Assembly: GCF_019649055.1 (NCBI RefSeq)
Contig: NW_026570553.1
Location: 1-45,735 of the forward strand
DNA from: Paramacrobiotus metropolitanus
Lineage: Eukaryota; Tardigrada; Eutardigrada; Parachela; Macrobiotidae
Reading direction: 5' to 3'
Length of the DNA stretch: 45,735 nucleotides
Of the stretch, positions 18,803 to 29,350 are shown piece by piece. Both the position numbers and the translations under genes were made by a program. Below the pieces are notes generated by a model that saw nothing but the letters and a program-made list of their open reading frames with translations, was not told where the DNA came from and searched no databases. Position 1 is the stretch's first letter. Every line of letters begins with the position of its first letter.

Positions 18803-21184
18803 ATGGTAGGATATTATCGCCAATTTATTAAGAACTTCCAAGAGATTGCTGAACCGCTCCAAAAATTGATTCCTAAAAAAGTTACCTTCGAATGGGGAAC
18901 AGATCAGTGCAGGGCTGTGGAGCAGCTGAAAGAAGCCTTGGTGACGGCGCCGGTCTTGGTCCGTTATGATCCAAAGGCCTTGTCGAGAGTGGTCGTGGAT
19001 GCCAGCACTATTGCAGTCGGTGCAGTCCTCATGCAATGCCCCAGGGACAAACCGACTGATGTACCGACGAATTGGCGTCCTATCGCATATTTAAGCCGCA
19101 AGCTGACCGAGACACAGAAAAGGCTGTATTTTCCAACTGAGCTTGAAGCATACGCCGTTATTTGCGCCCTTAAAAAATGGAAACACTATCTTTCGGACTA
19201 CCAGTTTGAAGTCCAAACTGATCACCAGGCGCTGGTCTTTCTTAATAATATGCGTGATGCTGCTGGCCGCCTCGGGCGCTGGGCGTTGTATATCCAGCAA
19301 TTTAGCACTAAACCCGTCCACATACATGGCAAAGAGAACGTAATTGCCGATGCTTTAAGCAGAAACCCAGGGGAACAACCGGAACCCGACTCGGATGACT
19401 CGGATATCGAATTCGATTATCGGCAAACTTACCCGTTTGCCGGTGATGCAGCGATGATTGAATGTTGCTTTGCGGTTCTGGAAAGAGATTATGTGGATGT
19501 CCGGTTTGAAATGATGTTGGCCGAGGTGAAGGCAGTCTCTCAAGAGGATATGCAAGCCTTTGATGCTGATAAAGTCCAAAAGTTGATTACGGATGACAAA
19601 GCCTCACACTGGGCTGAGGAGCAGTCTCGAGATGCACGGATTGTCCGATGGCGATTGCTCCTGGAAAATAAAAAGGAAAAAATGTCGGAGCATGAGAGAC
19701 TACATTTAAACAAATTTGCTGTGAAACAGGGCGCTGTTTATTTTAAATTCGAATTAAACCGCAAAATCTATTACTGTATGTATGTGCCTGTGCATTGGCG
19801 CTTACAGTTCCTTCAGGATAACCATGACTCACCATTAGCGGCACACTTGGGAGTCTTTGCCACCTACAAACGGATGTACAAGTATTTTTATTGGCCCCGT
19901 ATGTTCGAGTCTGTCAAAAATTATTGTGCCTCTTGCCCGGCGTGCCTTGCACAAAATCCTCTCGCTACGGCTACGGCCGGTGCTCTCCAGTCAAATCCGA
20001 CCGTTCCTCCTCGGTTAGTTTGGGCAATCGACGTCGCCCCGGCTCTTCCAACAACGGAATCTGGAAATAAAAACATAATTATAGCTGTCGATTACGGAAG
20101 TAAATATATAGTTGCGGAAGCAGTTGAGAGAAATGATGCCGCCACATTGGCGTTGTTCTTTTATCGTCGTATCCTTACGGTCTTTGGCATGCCCGTACAC
20201 ATTAACTCAGACCGCGGCAGTAATTTCATGTCTGAGATGTTTCGAGAGCTTCTCGCTCTCGCGGGCGTTGCTCACGCACCGACGGCGTCAGGACACCAGC
20301 AGGGCAATGGACTTGTCGAAAAACGGGTTGGCGAAATTAAGAAGGCATTGGCGAAGTATGTTAATGAGCAGCAGAGTGACTGGGACATTTTCCTCCCAGC
20401 ACTCTGTGCTGCATTTAACAGCAAGGTTGTGGAGCGGACGGGCCGCACACCATTTTTTATGATGCATGGCACCGAGATGCGCTTACCGTTGAATAACTTC
20501 CTGCCATTTGAAGAGGATTTCGTGATCCCCGCCCATGTCTATGTACAGCAGATGCAACGTGGACTTGGTGAGGCCTTGGATTTGGTGAACGCAGAGGAGT
20601 TTCGGCATAAGCTTAAAGACAAAATTAGATATGATGCCAATATATCTCATACCTCGTATAAAGCCGGAGATCAAGTTTTGGTGTACGTATTACACCGCAA
20701 AGTGGGGAAAAATCCATCCCTTATGCCCCGTTGGACTGCTGGATGGGAGATCGTTCGATCGTCGGGGCCGGTGCATTATGTAGTTAAAAGTAATCGACGC
20801 GGGAATGTCAAAACTGACACGGTCCATGTTAGCCGCTTAAAACCGTATAATTTCCGCGATGTTGACACTATCTTACAAGATGAGCACCTACCGAAGTTGC
20901 TTGACTGTGTGGAGAAGGAATGCCCCGATGAATTGGTTGAGGCACCCGCGCCGCCGCCGGTGATTCTGTCCGTTGACTCAGCATCGTCGCGCCTTGATGC
21001 TGAGTACGCAGAATATCTGGATAAACAGATGGAAGAAGTACCGCTTTTGAAGACCCGCTCTGGGCGTGTGGTCAAGCCTGTGGAGAGACTTATTAATCAA
21101 AGCAACGACAAAAGCGCACAAGAGACCCGTCGGTTGATGTCAAAAAGCGTATGGTCACAAATGATAGAGAACCGGCTATCCTGA
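18803..21184 (+). CDS. RNase H and integrase
   Basis: This 793-codon frame opens in the RT thumb (GYYRQFIKNF). RNase H carries the acidic set D66, E115, D140 and D183 (VVDAS, LEAYA, QTDHQ, ADALSRN). Integrase has the HHCC module (H341, H348, C378, C381) and the DDE core D410, D470 and E506 (WAIDVAP, INSDRGSNF, GNGLVEKRV). A GPY/F-like C-terminal region follows (PRWTAGWEIV...GPVHYVV...VSRLKPY). All catalytic residues are present and the frame is unbroken. The end overlaps the next frame at an A-run near 21,140, and the tail continues in the -1 phase. Chromodomain features are absent. Confidence 0.92.
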   Translation: MVGYYRQFIKNFQEIAEPLQKLIPKKVTFEWGTDQCRAVEQLKEALVTAPVLVRYDPKALSRVVVDASTIAVGAVLMQCPRDKPTDVPTNWRPIAYLSRKLTETQKRLYFPTELEAYAVICALKKWKHYLSDYQFEVQTDHQALVFLNNMRDAAGRLGRWALYIQQFSTKPVHIHGKENVIADALSRNPGEQPEPDSDDSDIEFDYRQTYPFAGDAAMIECCFAVLERDYVDVRFEMMLAEVKAVSQEDMQAFDADKVQKLITDDKASHWAEEQSRDARIVRWRLLLENKKEKMSEHERLHLNKFAVKQGAVYFKFELNRKIYYCMYVPVHWRLQFLQDNHDSPLAAHLGVFATYKRMYKYFYWPRMFESVKNYCASCPACLAQNPLATATAGALQSNPTVPPRLVWAIDVAPALPTTESGNKNIIIAVDYGSKYIVAEAVERNDAATLALFFYRRILTVFGMPVHINSDRGSNFMSEMFRELLALAGVAHAPTASGHQQGNGLVEKRVGEIKKALAKYVNEQQSDWDIFLPALCAAFNSKVVERTGRTPFFMMHGTEMRLPLNNFLPFEEDFVIPAHVYVQQMQRGLGEALDLVNAEEFRHKLKDKIRYDANISHTSYKAGDQVLVYVLHRKVGKNPSLMPRWTAGWEIVRSSGPVHYVVKSNRRGNVKTDTVHVSRLKPYNFRDVDTILQDEHLPKLLDCVEKECPDELVEAPAPPPVILSVDSASSRLDAEYAEYLDKQMEEVPLLKTRSGRVVKPVERLINQSNDKSAQETRRLMSKSVWSQMIENRLS

Positions 21185-21766
21185 ATGTATCCCAGCCGGG
21201 AAAAAATCAATCCGAACCAGTTGAGCCGTTGGCCAGTGATGCTCCGTCAATTACCTGTAACGCAATGGAGATCGGGCCGGCACAGCCAATAAAAACTTCG
21301 CCGGTAGAAGAGAAAATTCTTCCAGCCCCGGCTTGGGCGCGTCCACTTGAGCAGTTCTGGCCCCAGGGCGTGATATCCGATGATGCCCTTGACAAACAGG
21401 AATTCTGGAAGTATCGACAAATGGAGTGTAGTGATGTGATGATCTGGGACGCAGTTGTCGATGGTGGTTGTACCTTAGAGGAATCCCCGTATGCAGCTTG
21501 GCATGTGCTGAAAATAAATGGCATTATTTGTCATTACGGTGAGAAAGAGGATATACCATATACCAAAAAGGATACCTAGAGTATTTATCCATTTTCAGTG
21601 GCGTAAAATATTAGTTGAGTCTGTACACCGTCGCCTGCTTCACAAATACTCTAGCGCTATTTCACCATACGAATGCCTTTACACAAAGTTGCGATTCTTT
21701 TGGCCGGAAATGCGATCTGAGTTGCAGAAATTTTCTGGAGTTTGTACCTTATGCAATAATGATTAA
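21151..21766 (+). CDS. extra HHCC zinc module 3 (after integrase)
   Basis: The first frame (21151-21579) gives an acidic/Pro-rich linker and the start of an HHCC-type module (HVLKINGIICHYGEKED). The second (from about 21,560 to 21766) gives the rest: PRVFIHFQWRKILVE, H-x4-H, FFWP and, 12 residues after WP, C-x2-C (VCTLC). The frame change falls at a CAAAAAGG run. Residue by residue it resembles module 1 at 16.4-16.65 kb more than the integrase HHCC. No catalytic core follows and the frame stops after CNND. It also shares an exact 20-bp word with gag, TCCTGAATGTATCCCAGCCG (21179-21198 and 14234-14253). Confidence 0.68.
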
Positions 21767-21985
21767 AATGAGCGGCCGTGTAAATCTGTATATTTATTTT
21801 ATTTTTAAACTTTAAGCGTTGAAATTTTATGCCTTAGTCTATTAATTGGCGGGAAATCCCCAGAATTGCTTGTACGTACAGATTGAGTGTGCGTAGTCGC
21901 CATTGGACAGTCCGCGATGACGTAGAGTTTATTGCTCTTGCAGGGACATCTGCGGTGCTGAAATTGCTTGACGGTAGCTGTAAAA

Positions 21986-22698
21986 ATGAACATTCGCACC
22001 GGTAAAATCAGTGTTATTCATTCGTCGCCCCTCATCTTGTGCGAGTTGCCCTTGCTTCACTCTGATTTTCTGGCTAGCAAATTGAGACGTACCGTTATAA
22101 TGCATCGCCCGAAGGTGCCGTCACATCCTTCTTATCAGCATGAGGATAGTACCAGTTCCTCGGAAGATTCTGTGCAGGTTTTGGCCGATGCGCAGCCGCC
22201 AGTGAGTCCGGATCCTCATGTTGGATGGCCGGAGCCAACATTTGAATGGTCGACTCGCATGGTTGATTGTAGCATTCCGCCGTCTCCATATGATTATGCT
22301 CGTGGAGGAAAGAGTTACGTTCCTCCGTCTGGTTTGATTCATTGTCCCTACAATCCAGACACTGATTACGTGGAGCTTCATCCTGAAACTCGCCTGCGTT
22401 TCCGCGGCAAAATTTATCAAAATGGATCGGAAATGACGCTGGACAAATACAATCGCTTTGTCCATACCCTGGATCTGTCAAAGGATGCACACTATGCATT
22501 ACTCCGTTATCTTCGAGTGGATTTCCGACATGGATGGCTCACTGGACAGATTGTTTGCGAACTCCGTCGGAATTACGGCATCAACGTTGTGCGCAATCCT
22601 GTCGAGTTTCTCACTGCTTTGGATTATGTTCCAGGAGAAATCGGAGACCGTGGTGCTGTCGTACAAAAACATTGTAGAAGAAATCCCTGGAAAATCAG
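21986..22698 (+). CDS. unrecognised gene, first exon(s)
   Basis: A coding exon starts at ATG 21986 or, more likely, ATG 22100 (MHRPKVPSHPSYQHED), and ends at the donor AAATCAG|GTAATG. It begins with a Ser/Glu-rich, disordered N terminus. A better-folded part follows: YNPDTDYVELHPETRLRF and TLDLSKDAHYALLRYLRVDF. Near 22,630 the protein-like reading seems to move one base (EKSETVVLSYKNIVEEIPG), so there may be a frame error there. No downstream exon was found. It begins about 220-330 bp after the retroelement and is in the same orientation, but nothing marks it as part of the element. The family is not recognised. Confidence 0.55.
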
Positions 22699-22829
22699 GT
22701 AATGAAAGCGCGTTTTTTTTCACAATACAACCCGTGGTCGCCATACGCATCCAAAGGTTTGCGGCATTTGTTGCACTCGTGTATTCAGAGATTTTAAGTA
22801 GGGTGCGTTTTGCAAGACCGGACGATTAA

Positions 22830-24248
22830 CTGCAAAATCGACGACAAACCTGGCGTTGGTAATTTAAGGTTCCGTTGATCTGCATAAGAGGTTGCATTAT
22901 ACAGTACACAATCAACAGTTCTACAGATAGATTTTAACGTGGCGAACTGTTGTGTTTTAAGAGTCTTTATTTTGGTTTCTTGTCTTTATTTTGGTTTCAT
23001 GTCACTTCAAATCGAAGCCATTTCACGTTGCAGCGGACAATTAACAATAAGACTTTTTTTGAGGAACAAAAAAGTAAAATTAAAATGTGTGTAAAGTCTT
23101 CACGCAGACATATTACCACATATACAAAGCAGTATTACTCCACTTACACCGTTCTCGATGCATGACGATGTTGCATTTCTGAGGTGTTTTAGTTCAATTT
23201 CAGTACACTGCCACTGAAACAGTAAAATACTCGCATAACTGTATTTTATTTTATTATATGAATAATTTTTGTATTTGGGAAAAGTGTACTAATAAAAAGT
23301 GAAAAGTTGAAAAAGACCATTGGTCTTTTCAGCGCTAACGAGGCTGTTGCGATTTTCGAAAATTCGAGTCCAGTTGGCGGCTCAGGATTAAATGCTCAGG
23401 CAGAAATTCGCTGCGCACACAGTCTCTTGTATGCAGTTTTCGTGCTCGGTACTCTTTTTAATCGGCATTTGCCATGACACATAATAATACGCCTGCGCGG
23501 GTTTACACTAATAAAAGTTCCAAATTTTAAACATTGAAAAAACATCCAAAATCATTAGCGTTTTTCGTGAATTTAGGACGTGCGGTAAATGTACCCAAAA
23601 CAGCAGCTGCATTCCCGCTTGGTTGTCTATTTGAGGTCAGTCGTTCATCTCTGAAATCTCTGCGTCGTTATTAGTGAAACGATACCTCCTTTGTTTCGCT
23701 ACGAACGACTAGTGCTGCCGTTGAAGGTTTGTTAATCGTACCCCGTTGTTAATTCTATCGTCAAGCATATGCCGGTATTTGATATGTACGTGGACAGCGC
23801 CAACAGAACGGAACGGTGTCGGAAAAGGGTTAGACTGCAACTCCCGACGTGCGCATGCGTATCGATTGTATTTCCGATCGATCAGCGCTGCTTGCGTAAT
23901 GCTACAGTTGATGCAAACTGGCGCCGGACTGTGCTGAAAGTTTAGAGGACACAGCGTGCAAAAATATTCACGGACACACGCTGCCCGATTATAACAGTGC
24001 GCCTGCGCCTTGATCGCGGAATCCAGCGACAATTACTAAGGGACTATGCGATCGGATTATCGATTTGTAAGGGTGACGTTTATTACGTTGTGGGGCTGCA
24101 ACGTGGCACCAGTAAGGGAATCACCAACCCGTTTTGGAAAACAATAGAATAGACGTCTCCCTTATCCAGTTTATGGTGTCTTCCTTATCCAGACGCTCCA
24201 ATAAAATAAGATCCATTGCGCGACTAGTATAATATACTCGCAATGTAT
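22830..24248. other. no recognisable gene
   Basis: AT-rich sequence with short frames only. One small near-perfect hairpin lies at 23311-23329 (AAAAGACCA/TGGTCTTTT). Two near copies of C[T/C]CCTTATCCAG lie near 24,155-24,190. Confidence 0.5.
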
Positions 24249-25064
24249 CTTATTAAATAAGAGCAAAAGTGCCGAAAATTCGTGGTAATAAAATTTTTAT
24301 TGTCACGAATTTTCGGCACTTTTGCGGGGCTTAGCTAAAGTAAAAGAGTAAACACGGTTTTAGCAGTCTACATGACAAAGTAATCATTATTAAATTTGGA
24401 TGTTGCAGCGGGCGTAGTGTTCGGGACACTGCTTGTCATCATCTCCGCTAATGTCAACACATTATAGGAGCCACCGCAGATGCAGGTTGCATCTTCGCTG
24501 GCTCAAATAATGTGTTGGTGTAAGCTTTGCAGCAGCAGCTTATTTGCCATTTTTTATGGCTCGTGATCAGCAAGACAAGTTAATTCCACCTTGTTTTGCA
24601 AATGTTTCCGGCCTCAGCATGCTGGTCTTCGTGGCGCCGTTTTTGGGGCGTGTTACCGCGTTTAACAGCATCCTCGCCTCCTGGGAACGCAAGCCGCAGT
24701 GGTACAAGGCCCTCCTCTACGGCAAAATGGCCGTTCTTCGGAAGAACGGAAGAGATAAAATATCCACTGATAATTAGTGGAAGAACTTCTTCCACTAAAT
24801 GTCAACGGATGTTTTATTCCGAACGTTCTGGTTCTTCTTATGATGCTAATCACCGCCGCCCTGAACGGCACGCGGGCTGCAATAGGAGGGCGCCGTCCAG
24901 ACCGTGGACGCGCGGTGAACACTCATCGGCGCGGCCGGTACCCCATCGGATGGTTTTTTGCTGCGCTGAAAAATCTTCCGATGAGGTACCGGCCGGAAAC
25001 TGCGCCCCTACGAACTACTGTAACGGAAACTGCCTTAATGGAGAAGCTGTTTTGACAGCTAACA
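24249..25064. repeat. cluster of near-perfect palindromes
   Basis: Successive inverted repeats, left to right: 24249-24262 (CTTATT/AATAAG); 24263-24325, two 31-bp arms with 2 mismatches and a 1-nt loop; 24455-24517, two 30-bp arms with 4 mismatches and loop GGT; 24731-24749, 9 bp perfect; 24774-24798, 12 bp perfect, inside a longer imperfect inverted duplication of about 24716-24860; 24933-24994, about 26-bp arms with 3 mismatches; and 25049-25064 (AGCTGT/ACAGCT). Frames read outward from 24,787 on both strands begin with similar peptides (MEEVLPL, MEELLPL), as expected from an inverted duplication. I see no terminal repeats or target duplication that would join them into one transposon. Confidence 0.8.
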
Positions 25065-25580
25065 CTGCCAATAACAGCTGATAATTCGTAATACTGATAT
25101 TCCTTTGCTTCATTTCAGTCATGACTTTTGCAAGTTTTATGGTTATTACTGACGGGAGCAATCTGTAAAACATAAACGATTGGCTGTGGTGAGATATAGC
25201 GACATGTCATGGTTCCATATGGAATGAGCAACAAGTGCAGTTAGTGAACCGGCGCTGGTTAACTTGATCAGTACAAACTACATAAACAACTACAGGCGTA
25301 AAAATAATGAAGATCCTTCCAAATATCACATCCCACAATCAGGAAGGGAATTCGTTCCAGACTAACCAATCCAGAATAAAATTCCCTTGACATTCTGATC
25401 ACTCCACCATCCACGACCTATCAGTAACACAGAAATGGTAATAAAGCGGCCGATGCCGAAGAACTGATTCCATGGTCAACACGATTCCAAGAAACAGTCA
25501 TTAATAACCGTCGAACGCCTCAGGAAAATTCTTAGTACGTCGGTGGTCCATCAAATGCATACGCTTGGCTACTGTCGTCA
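25065..25580. other. 3' flank of the zinc-finger gene, no other gene seen
   Basis: No protein-like open frame or repeat is visible. The 3' untranslated region of the minus-strand zinc-finger gene probably extends here. Confidence 0.4.
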
Positions 25581-25581
25581 C

Positions 25582-28532
25582 CTACACACGAAGAACTGGC
25601 AACGGGATACGCTCCAGGAAAAGGCAGCCAACGGCCTTTCGGTACATAGCCGTCGCCAATTCACCCGGTGACGGACGGTGACAGTAATTCCAGTGATTAC
25701 TGTCGACAGTGTCCTTCGGAAAAAAATAACGCTGCTCATCTCCGGAGCACAAATAAGTGGTATCGGCGAAAGAACTGCGTGCCATGATAGCGGCGGTTAT
25801 AAAATTCCACACGGCCGGTCAATAATTTGGCCTTCTCGATCACCGATTCAGTGTTTTCGCTGATTGCTTCATTTTTCAGGGTGTACGCTAGATCATCATC
25901 GACGTTGGTTTTCCGGTCGTCCATTACAATTTGAAGATACTCCTCCAGGCGCTCCAACTGCGATTCGGTCAGGTTGCCGATGACCTTGCGGTACATGCCC
26001 ATCTCGTGCATTTCGTCCAGCTCTTCCACTTTAATTACCACCGGACTTTCCGGCGCATTGGACGCGCTGCTGGTCGACGAGGAATTGGAGGAATCGAAGC
26101 CGGAATCGGGCGCCGACGAAACTGTACTGTCCCGGTCGCTCTCGGCTTCCGCTGCGTGTTGAGTCTCCCGGCAGTGACGCCGCACACTGGATTTCGTTGT
26201 GAACTGGCGCTGGCATTTGTCGAAAGGACAGGTGAACGATCGAAAGCCCCGGGGGGCGTTGAGGTGCTGTTGGAGGGTGGCGGAACGGGTGAACAGTTTC
26301 GGGCATTTATGGCATTTGAAGGCTTGGCTTCGGTGTGGCGGCGCTCGTGCCTTTCTCTCGAACCTGTTGAATATTAGAATAGTGATGCTATCAACTTCTT
26401 GACTGTTTTCCTGAACCGAACTATCGCGTATAAGTGAATATATGAATGGAGTGACAAGATAGCTCTTGTTAACTTATCGTTAACTACTCGTTACGGTGTG
26501 CAAGTGGAACACTATGTTGAGTAAACGGGCGACCTACCATCATGTAGCTCACACAACGTGACTTTGTATTCGTCGCTGTATGTTACAAGACGTACTGTAT
26601 AACTAGAAATTGGTTCAACTGGTTCTAAAATTCTCAAGTGTTCGGAAAACAGTACGATATGCTTTACGTGCTAAAAGCAAAAATTCTGGAAGGAAATCGG
26701 TAACTCAAACTCATTGGACGGTACATCGCCCGTTTAATTAGCATAGCGGCCCGCTTGAATGTCATCGACTCATTAGGAGTATTGTGTAATGGCAGTAGCT
26801 TTGCAAACAGACATGGGAGCTCGTTTAACAAGCCAGTTTCTCACTGAAGCGAAGCTAGTGGAATAGGGACGAAATCAATTATTTCCATAAATTACAGATT
26901 AATGCTCATAGCCTTTAGAAAATCGTTTTTCCTATGATATATTTCCGAAAGATGTCTATACAGTATCTAAGGTACCATAGCGTTGATGCTGGTCGGTGCA
27001 TTAAGTGCAACGTAAATTAGTCTAATTTATCACCGGTTCAAGATTGTTAGGTGCCTCGTTAGCTTGTCGTTTCTATTGACAACGAGCTCCTACAGCTGAA
27101 GGCATAAAACTGAATACTTAGTGATCGTCGTTCTAATCCTTCTCGGGGGTACATAAAACTATCAGAATACTGTTTCTCCGCGCTGAAGAAAACAGACGCA
27201 AATCCACCCGAAACGCATAAATCAGTCTTATGTGGATGCATTATATGGTAACAAAAAATGCTAAATGATTATCGCTTCCGGATAATGAAAATGCCGACAA
27301 ATTTTACTGCGAGTTAATGAGGCCTGTGTTATTAATTTATGTATATTTACGACAATCTCACTGTGATGACCTTAAGGATCGTTTATGAAAACAGTAATCT
27401 GCCAACGCAAAGTAATCAATCTCATTAAAAAAAACCAAAGATTATTAGCTTAGGTATTATGTTGCAGTTATAGTTTAGGACTGCAAATGTACAATATAGT
27501 AAGGAACGCTCCCATTTTAGGACGCCAAACCGGGTTAGCAGTAAATAAGCTCTCACCGAAACAAATTTCTAAACAGTACAATAATATTTAGCGCAACAAC
27601 GACTTCCTAATATTGTGGCATTATTTTTCGTGCGTTGCACCACTTTGTGCATTCTCTAACAGTGTGCAAACTTTAGGGTGTGCAAACAGTCTTATAGCGC
27701 TACTACGGAAGATTTCCAATTCTCCGTAGAAAAAATTCTTATGTGCGCTTGGAACAAAATTACTCGATAGACTGAATTTATAGTTTTGCCTTTACAGTAT
27801 AAATTGCGCTTCTGTTAAAACCTCTGCGCTCTTTTTTAACAATTCTAATAAAAAAACCGACTTGCAGCTGCTTCTGCGTATTGGACAAAAGATACTTATT
27901 AAACGTAAAAACAAATTCTAAGACAACCGCTAAAACATAAGAAGAGCTAAAAAAACTAATACCACCTAGGGAACGTTGAAACACCCCAGAAAATTTAAGA
28001 CAACCTGAAAAAACTTAAGAATACCTAAGAAAACCTTGGAAAACCTAGGAAAACGTAAAAACACCTAAGAAAACCTAAGACAACCTAAGAAAACCTATGA
28101 AAACGTACAGTACCTTGTGAATTGAAACGTTTCCGGCATTTTGAGCAGGTGTGATCTCGTGAGGCCACGGAATGTATCCTTTGGTGGGTGCGCAAGTGAG
28201 CCAATTGAGTAAAGCGTTTCTGGCAGACTTCACACGCCCAGTCACGTCGTCCGGCGTGGAAGCCAGATGCGCTTTGAGGATATTGATCTGACTAAATCGT
28301 TTGGGGCATACGTGGCACCTACAAGGAACGCGGCGTGTTGCTGAAGATGTTTTGAACACAATTCCTTCGCGATTCGTTATAGCATGGTACGAGACCGTTC
28401 AACGCACGCGTACGGCTTCTCGCCGGTTGTGGTGACATAGATGGATTTTTAGGCTTTTCTTGCTGGCATACGACTTCCCGCAAATGCCACAGTTCACGCT
28501 GGCCTCCTGGTGACTTGGGATTCCCGGGTGAC
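25582..28532 (-). CDS. C2H2 zinc-finger protein with frame breaks (gene or pseudogene)
   Basis: The upstream exon is 28532-28114 (acceptor TTCTTCCAG), the intron 28113-26364, and the downstream exon starts at 26363 and runs to about 25,582-25,736. Six C2H2-type fingers can be followed: CGIC..., CHVC..., CEVC..., CSKC... (split exactly by the intron, with C-x2-C-x12-H-x3-H kept across the splice), CHKC... (second His missing) and a C-x4-C finger. The C-terminal part is Ser-rich, then acidic and helical (LTESQLERLEEYLQIV). The frame shifts by one base near 28,430, 28,264 and 26,321, and probably near 25,810. Such proteins usually bind DNA in the nucleus. The kept splice phase says it was a real gene; the shifts suggest decay or sequencing error. 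Upstream exons were not found. Confidence 0.75.
25679..25703. repeat. perfect 9-bp hairpin
   Basis: GACAGTAAT and ATTACTGTC flank a 7-nt loop. It lies in the last part of the zinc-finger gene, whose reading frame is uncertain there. Confidence 0.75.
27960..28103 (+). repeat. CCTAAGAAAA-type tandem repeat in intron
   Basis: About twelve degenerate copies of ACCTAAGAAA/ACCTAGGAAA lie at the 5' end of the zinc-finger intron, starting about 10 bp from the donor. No inverted arms flank this copy, unlike the arrays at 2.4 and 32.3 kb. Confidence 0.75.
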
Positions 28533-29350
28533 CTGGAAGAATAACTATTCCTTTACTGGAGCTACGATGAGGTACTTATGTGAAGAATGTGGCATACCAC
28601 ATACACATTGCGTATAGAAGTACTGATCAATATGGAGAATAAAGAGCTGTACTGCGATTCGCATACTGAACGTCTGGACATGAGCAATACAATTATCAAT
28701 ACAACACAACACTAACTAAAAGGTCGAAACGAGGCCAAAACTTGAACCACGTAGTGTGATATTTTAATGTAGCATTCGGCACATACTTACAAATTAGAGT
28801 TACGCACTGTTAAAAATTTAATTAAGTATACGTAAATTTTTAAATGCTATCGATCTGTCAGGTTAGAAAGCATTATGTCAAGGATGTTTGCATGTACATA
28901 CTAACCGTCAAAATGCAAAGAACCTGCTGCAAAAATTCGACAAAACAACGCGGAAGATCCATCCAAGGCTCCAAGCATAACGTGAGCATTAACGCTCAAT
29001 TAAAAATGCTTTACCTGAAATTCATCCCAGCCCATTGTGCAAACGGCGTTTCCATGTTGCATCTGAATTACTGGGAGCCACTGCCGGAAATCAGTTTTTG
29101 GTCCAGGTCCAGGGTTTTTGGTCCAGTTTTTGGTCCAGGATAGTGAGAAGTCAATGATGGACATCCCGGGGCTCCAAACTCAAATAAACGGCGCTCCAAA
29201 AAAGCAAGATGCGGAGTCACTGCTAACCTGTAATGCGGTTCCTTTCCACTACACTAATTACTGTTTTAACTAGCATGTGCTGATAAAGTAAAGGAACAGG
29301 ATCACACACCAGTGCTGCTTTATCATTTTTTTCCGGTTTCATCGTTGATA
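28533..29350. other. gap between divergent genes
   Basis: This is the region between the minus-strand zinc-finger exon and the plus-strand Ig gene. It contains the dispersed repeat listed at 28838. Near 29,095-29,145 are three near-tandem copies of GTTTTTGGTCCAG. No gene was recognised. Confidence 0.5.
28838..28990 (+). repeat. dispersed repeat, inverted partner at 41.2-41.4 kb
   Basis: It matches the reverse complement of about 41,240-41,400. Landmarks are AATGCTATCGATCTG, GTCAAGGATGTTTGC and CCGTCAAAATGCAAAGAACC, followed by AACGCGGAA and CCAAGCATAAC. The ends were not defined. Confidence 0.75.

Larger units (their letters stand above)
9335..21766 (+). mobile_element. Ty3/gypsy-type LTR retroelement, degenerate
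   Basis: The order is LTR-like region, primer-binding site, leader, Gag, protease, RT, RNase H and integrase, with integrase last as in Ty3/gypsy elements. Breaks include four in-frame stops (13384, 16296, 16695, 17987), frame changes near 11,880, 12,740, 18,660, 18,780, 21,140 and 21,560, a stop/start overlap at 15,406 and a 424-bp insertion in Gag. I find no second LTR between 21.8 and 24 kb, so the copy is 3'-truncated or its other LTR is too diverged. Unusual additions are two extra HHCC modules and a hairpin-rich leader. There is no env-like frame. Confidence 0.85.

Noticed and set aside
21968-22829. Possible env or third ORF of the retroelement
   Set aside because: No signal peptide, membrane segment or glycoprotein features, and the exon ends at a splice donor. 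More likely a host gene.
24449-24517. microRNA precursor
   Set aside because: The loop is only 3 nt and it lies within a cluster of similar palindromes, so a repeat origin is simpler.
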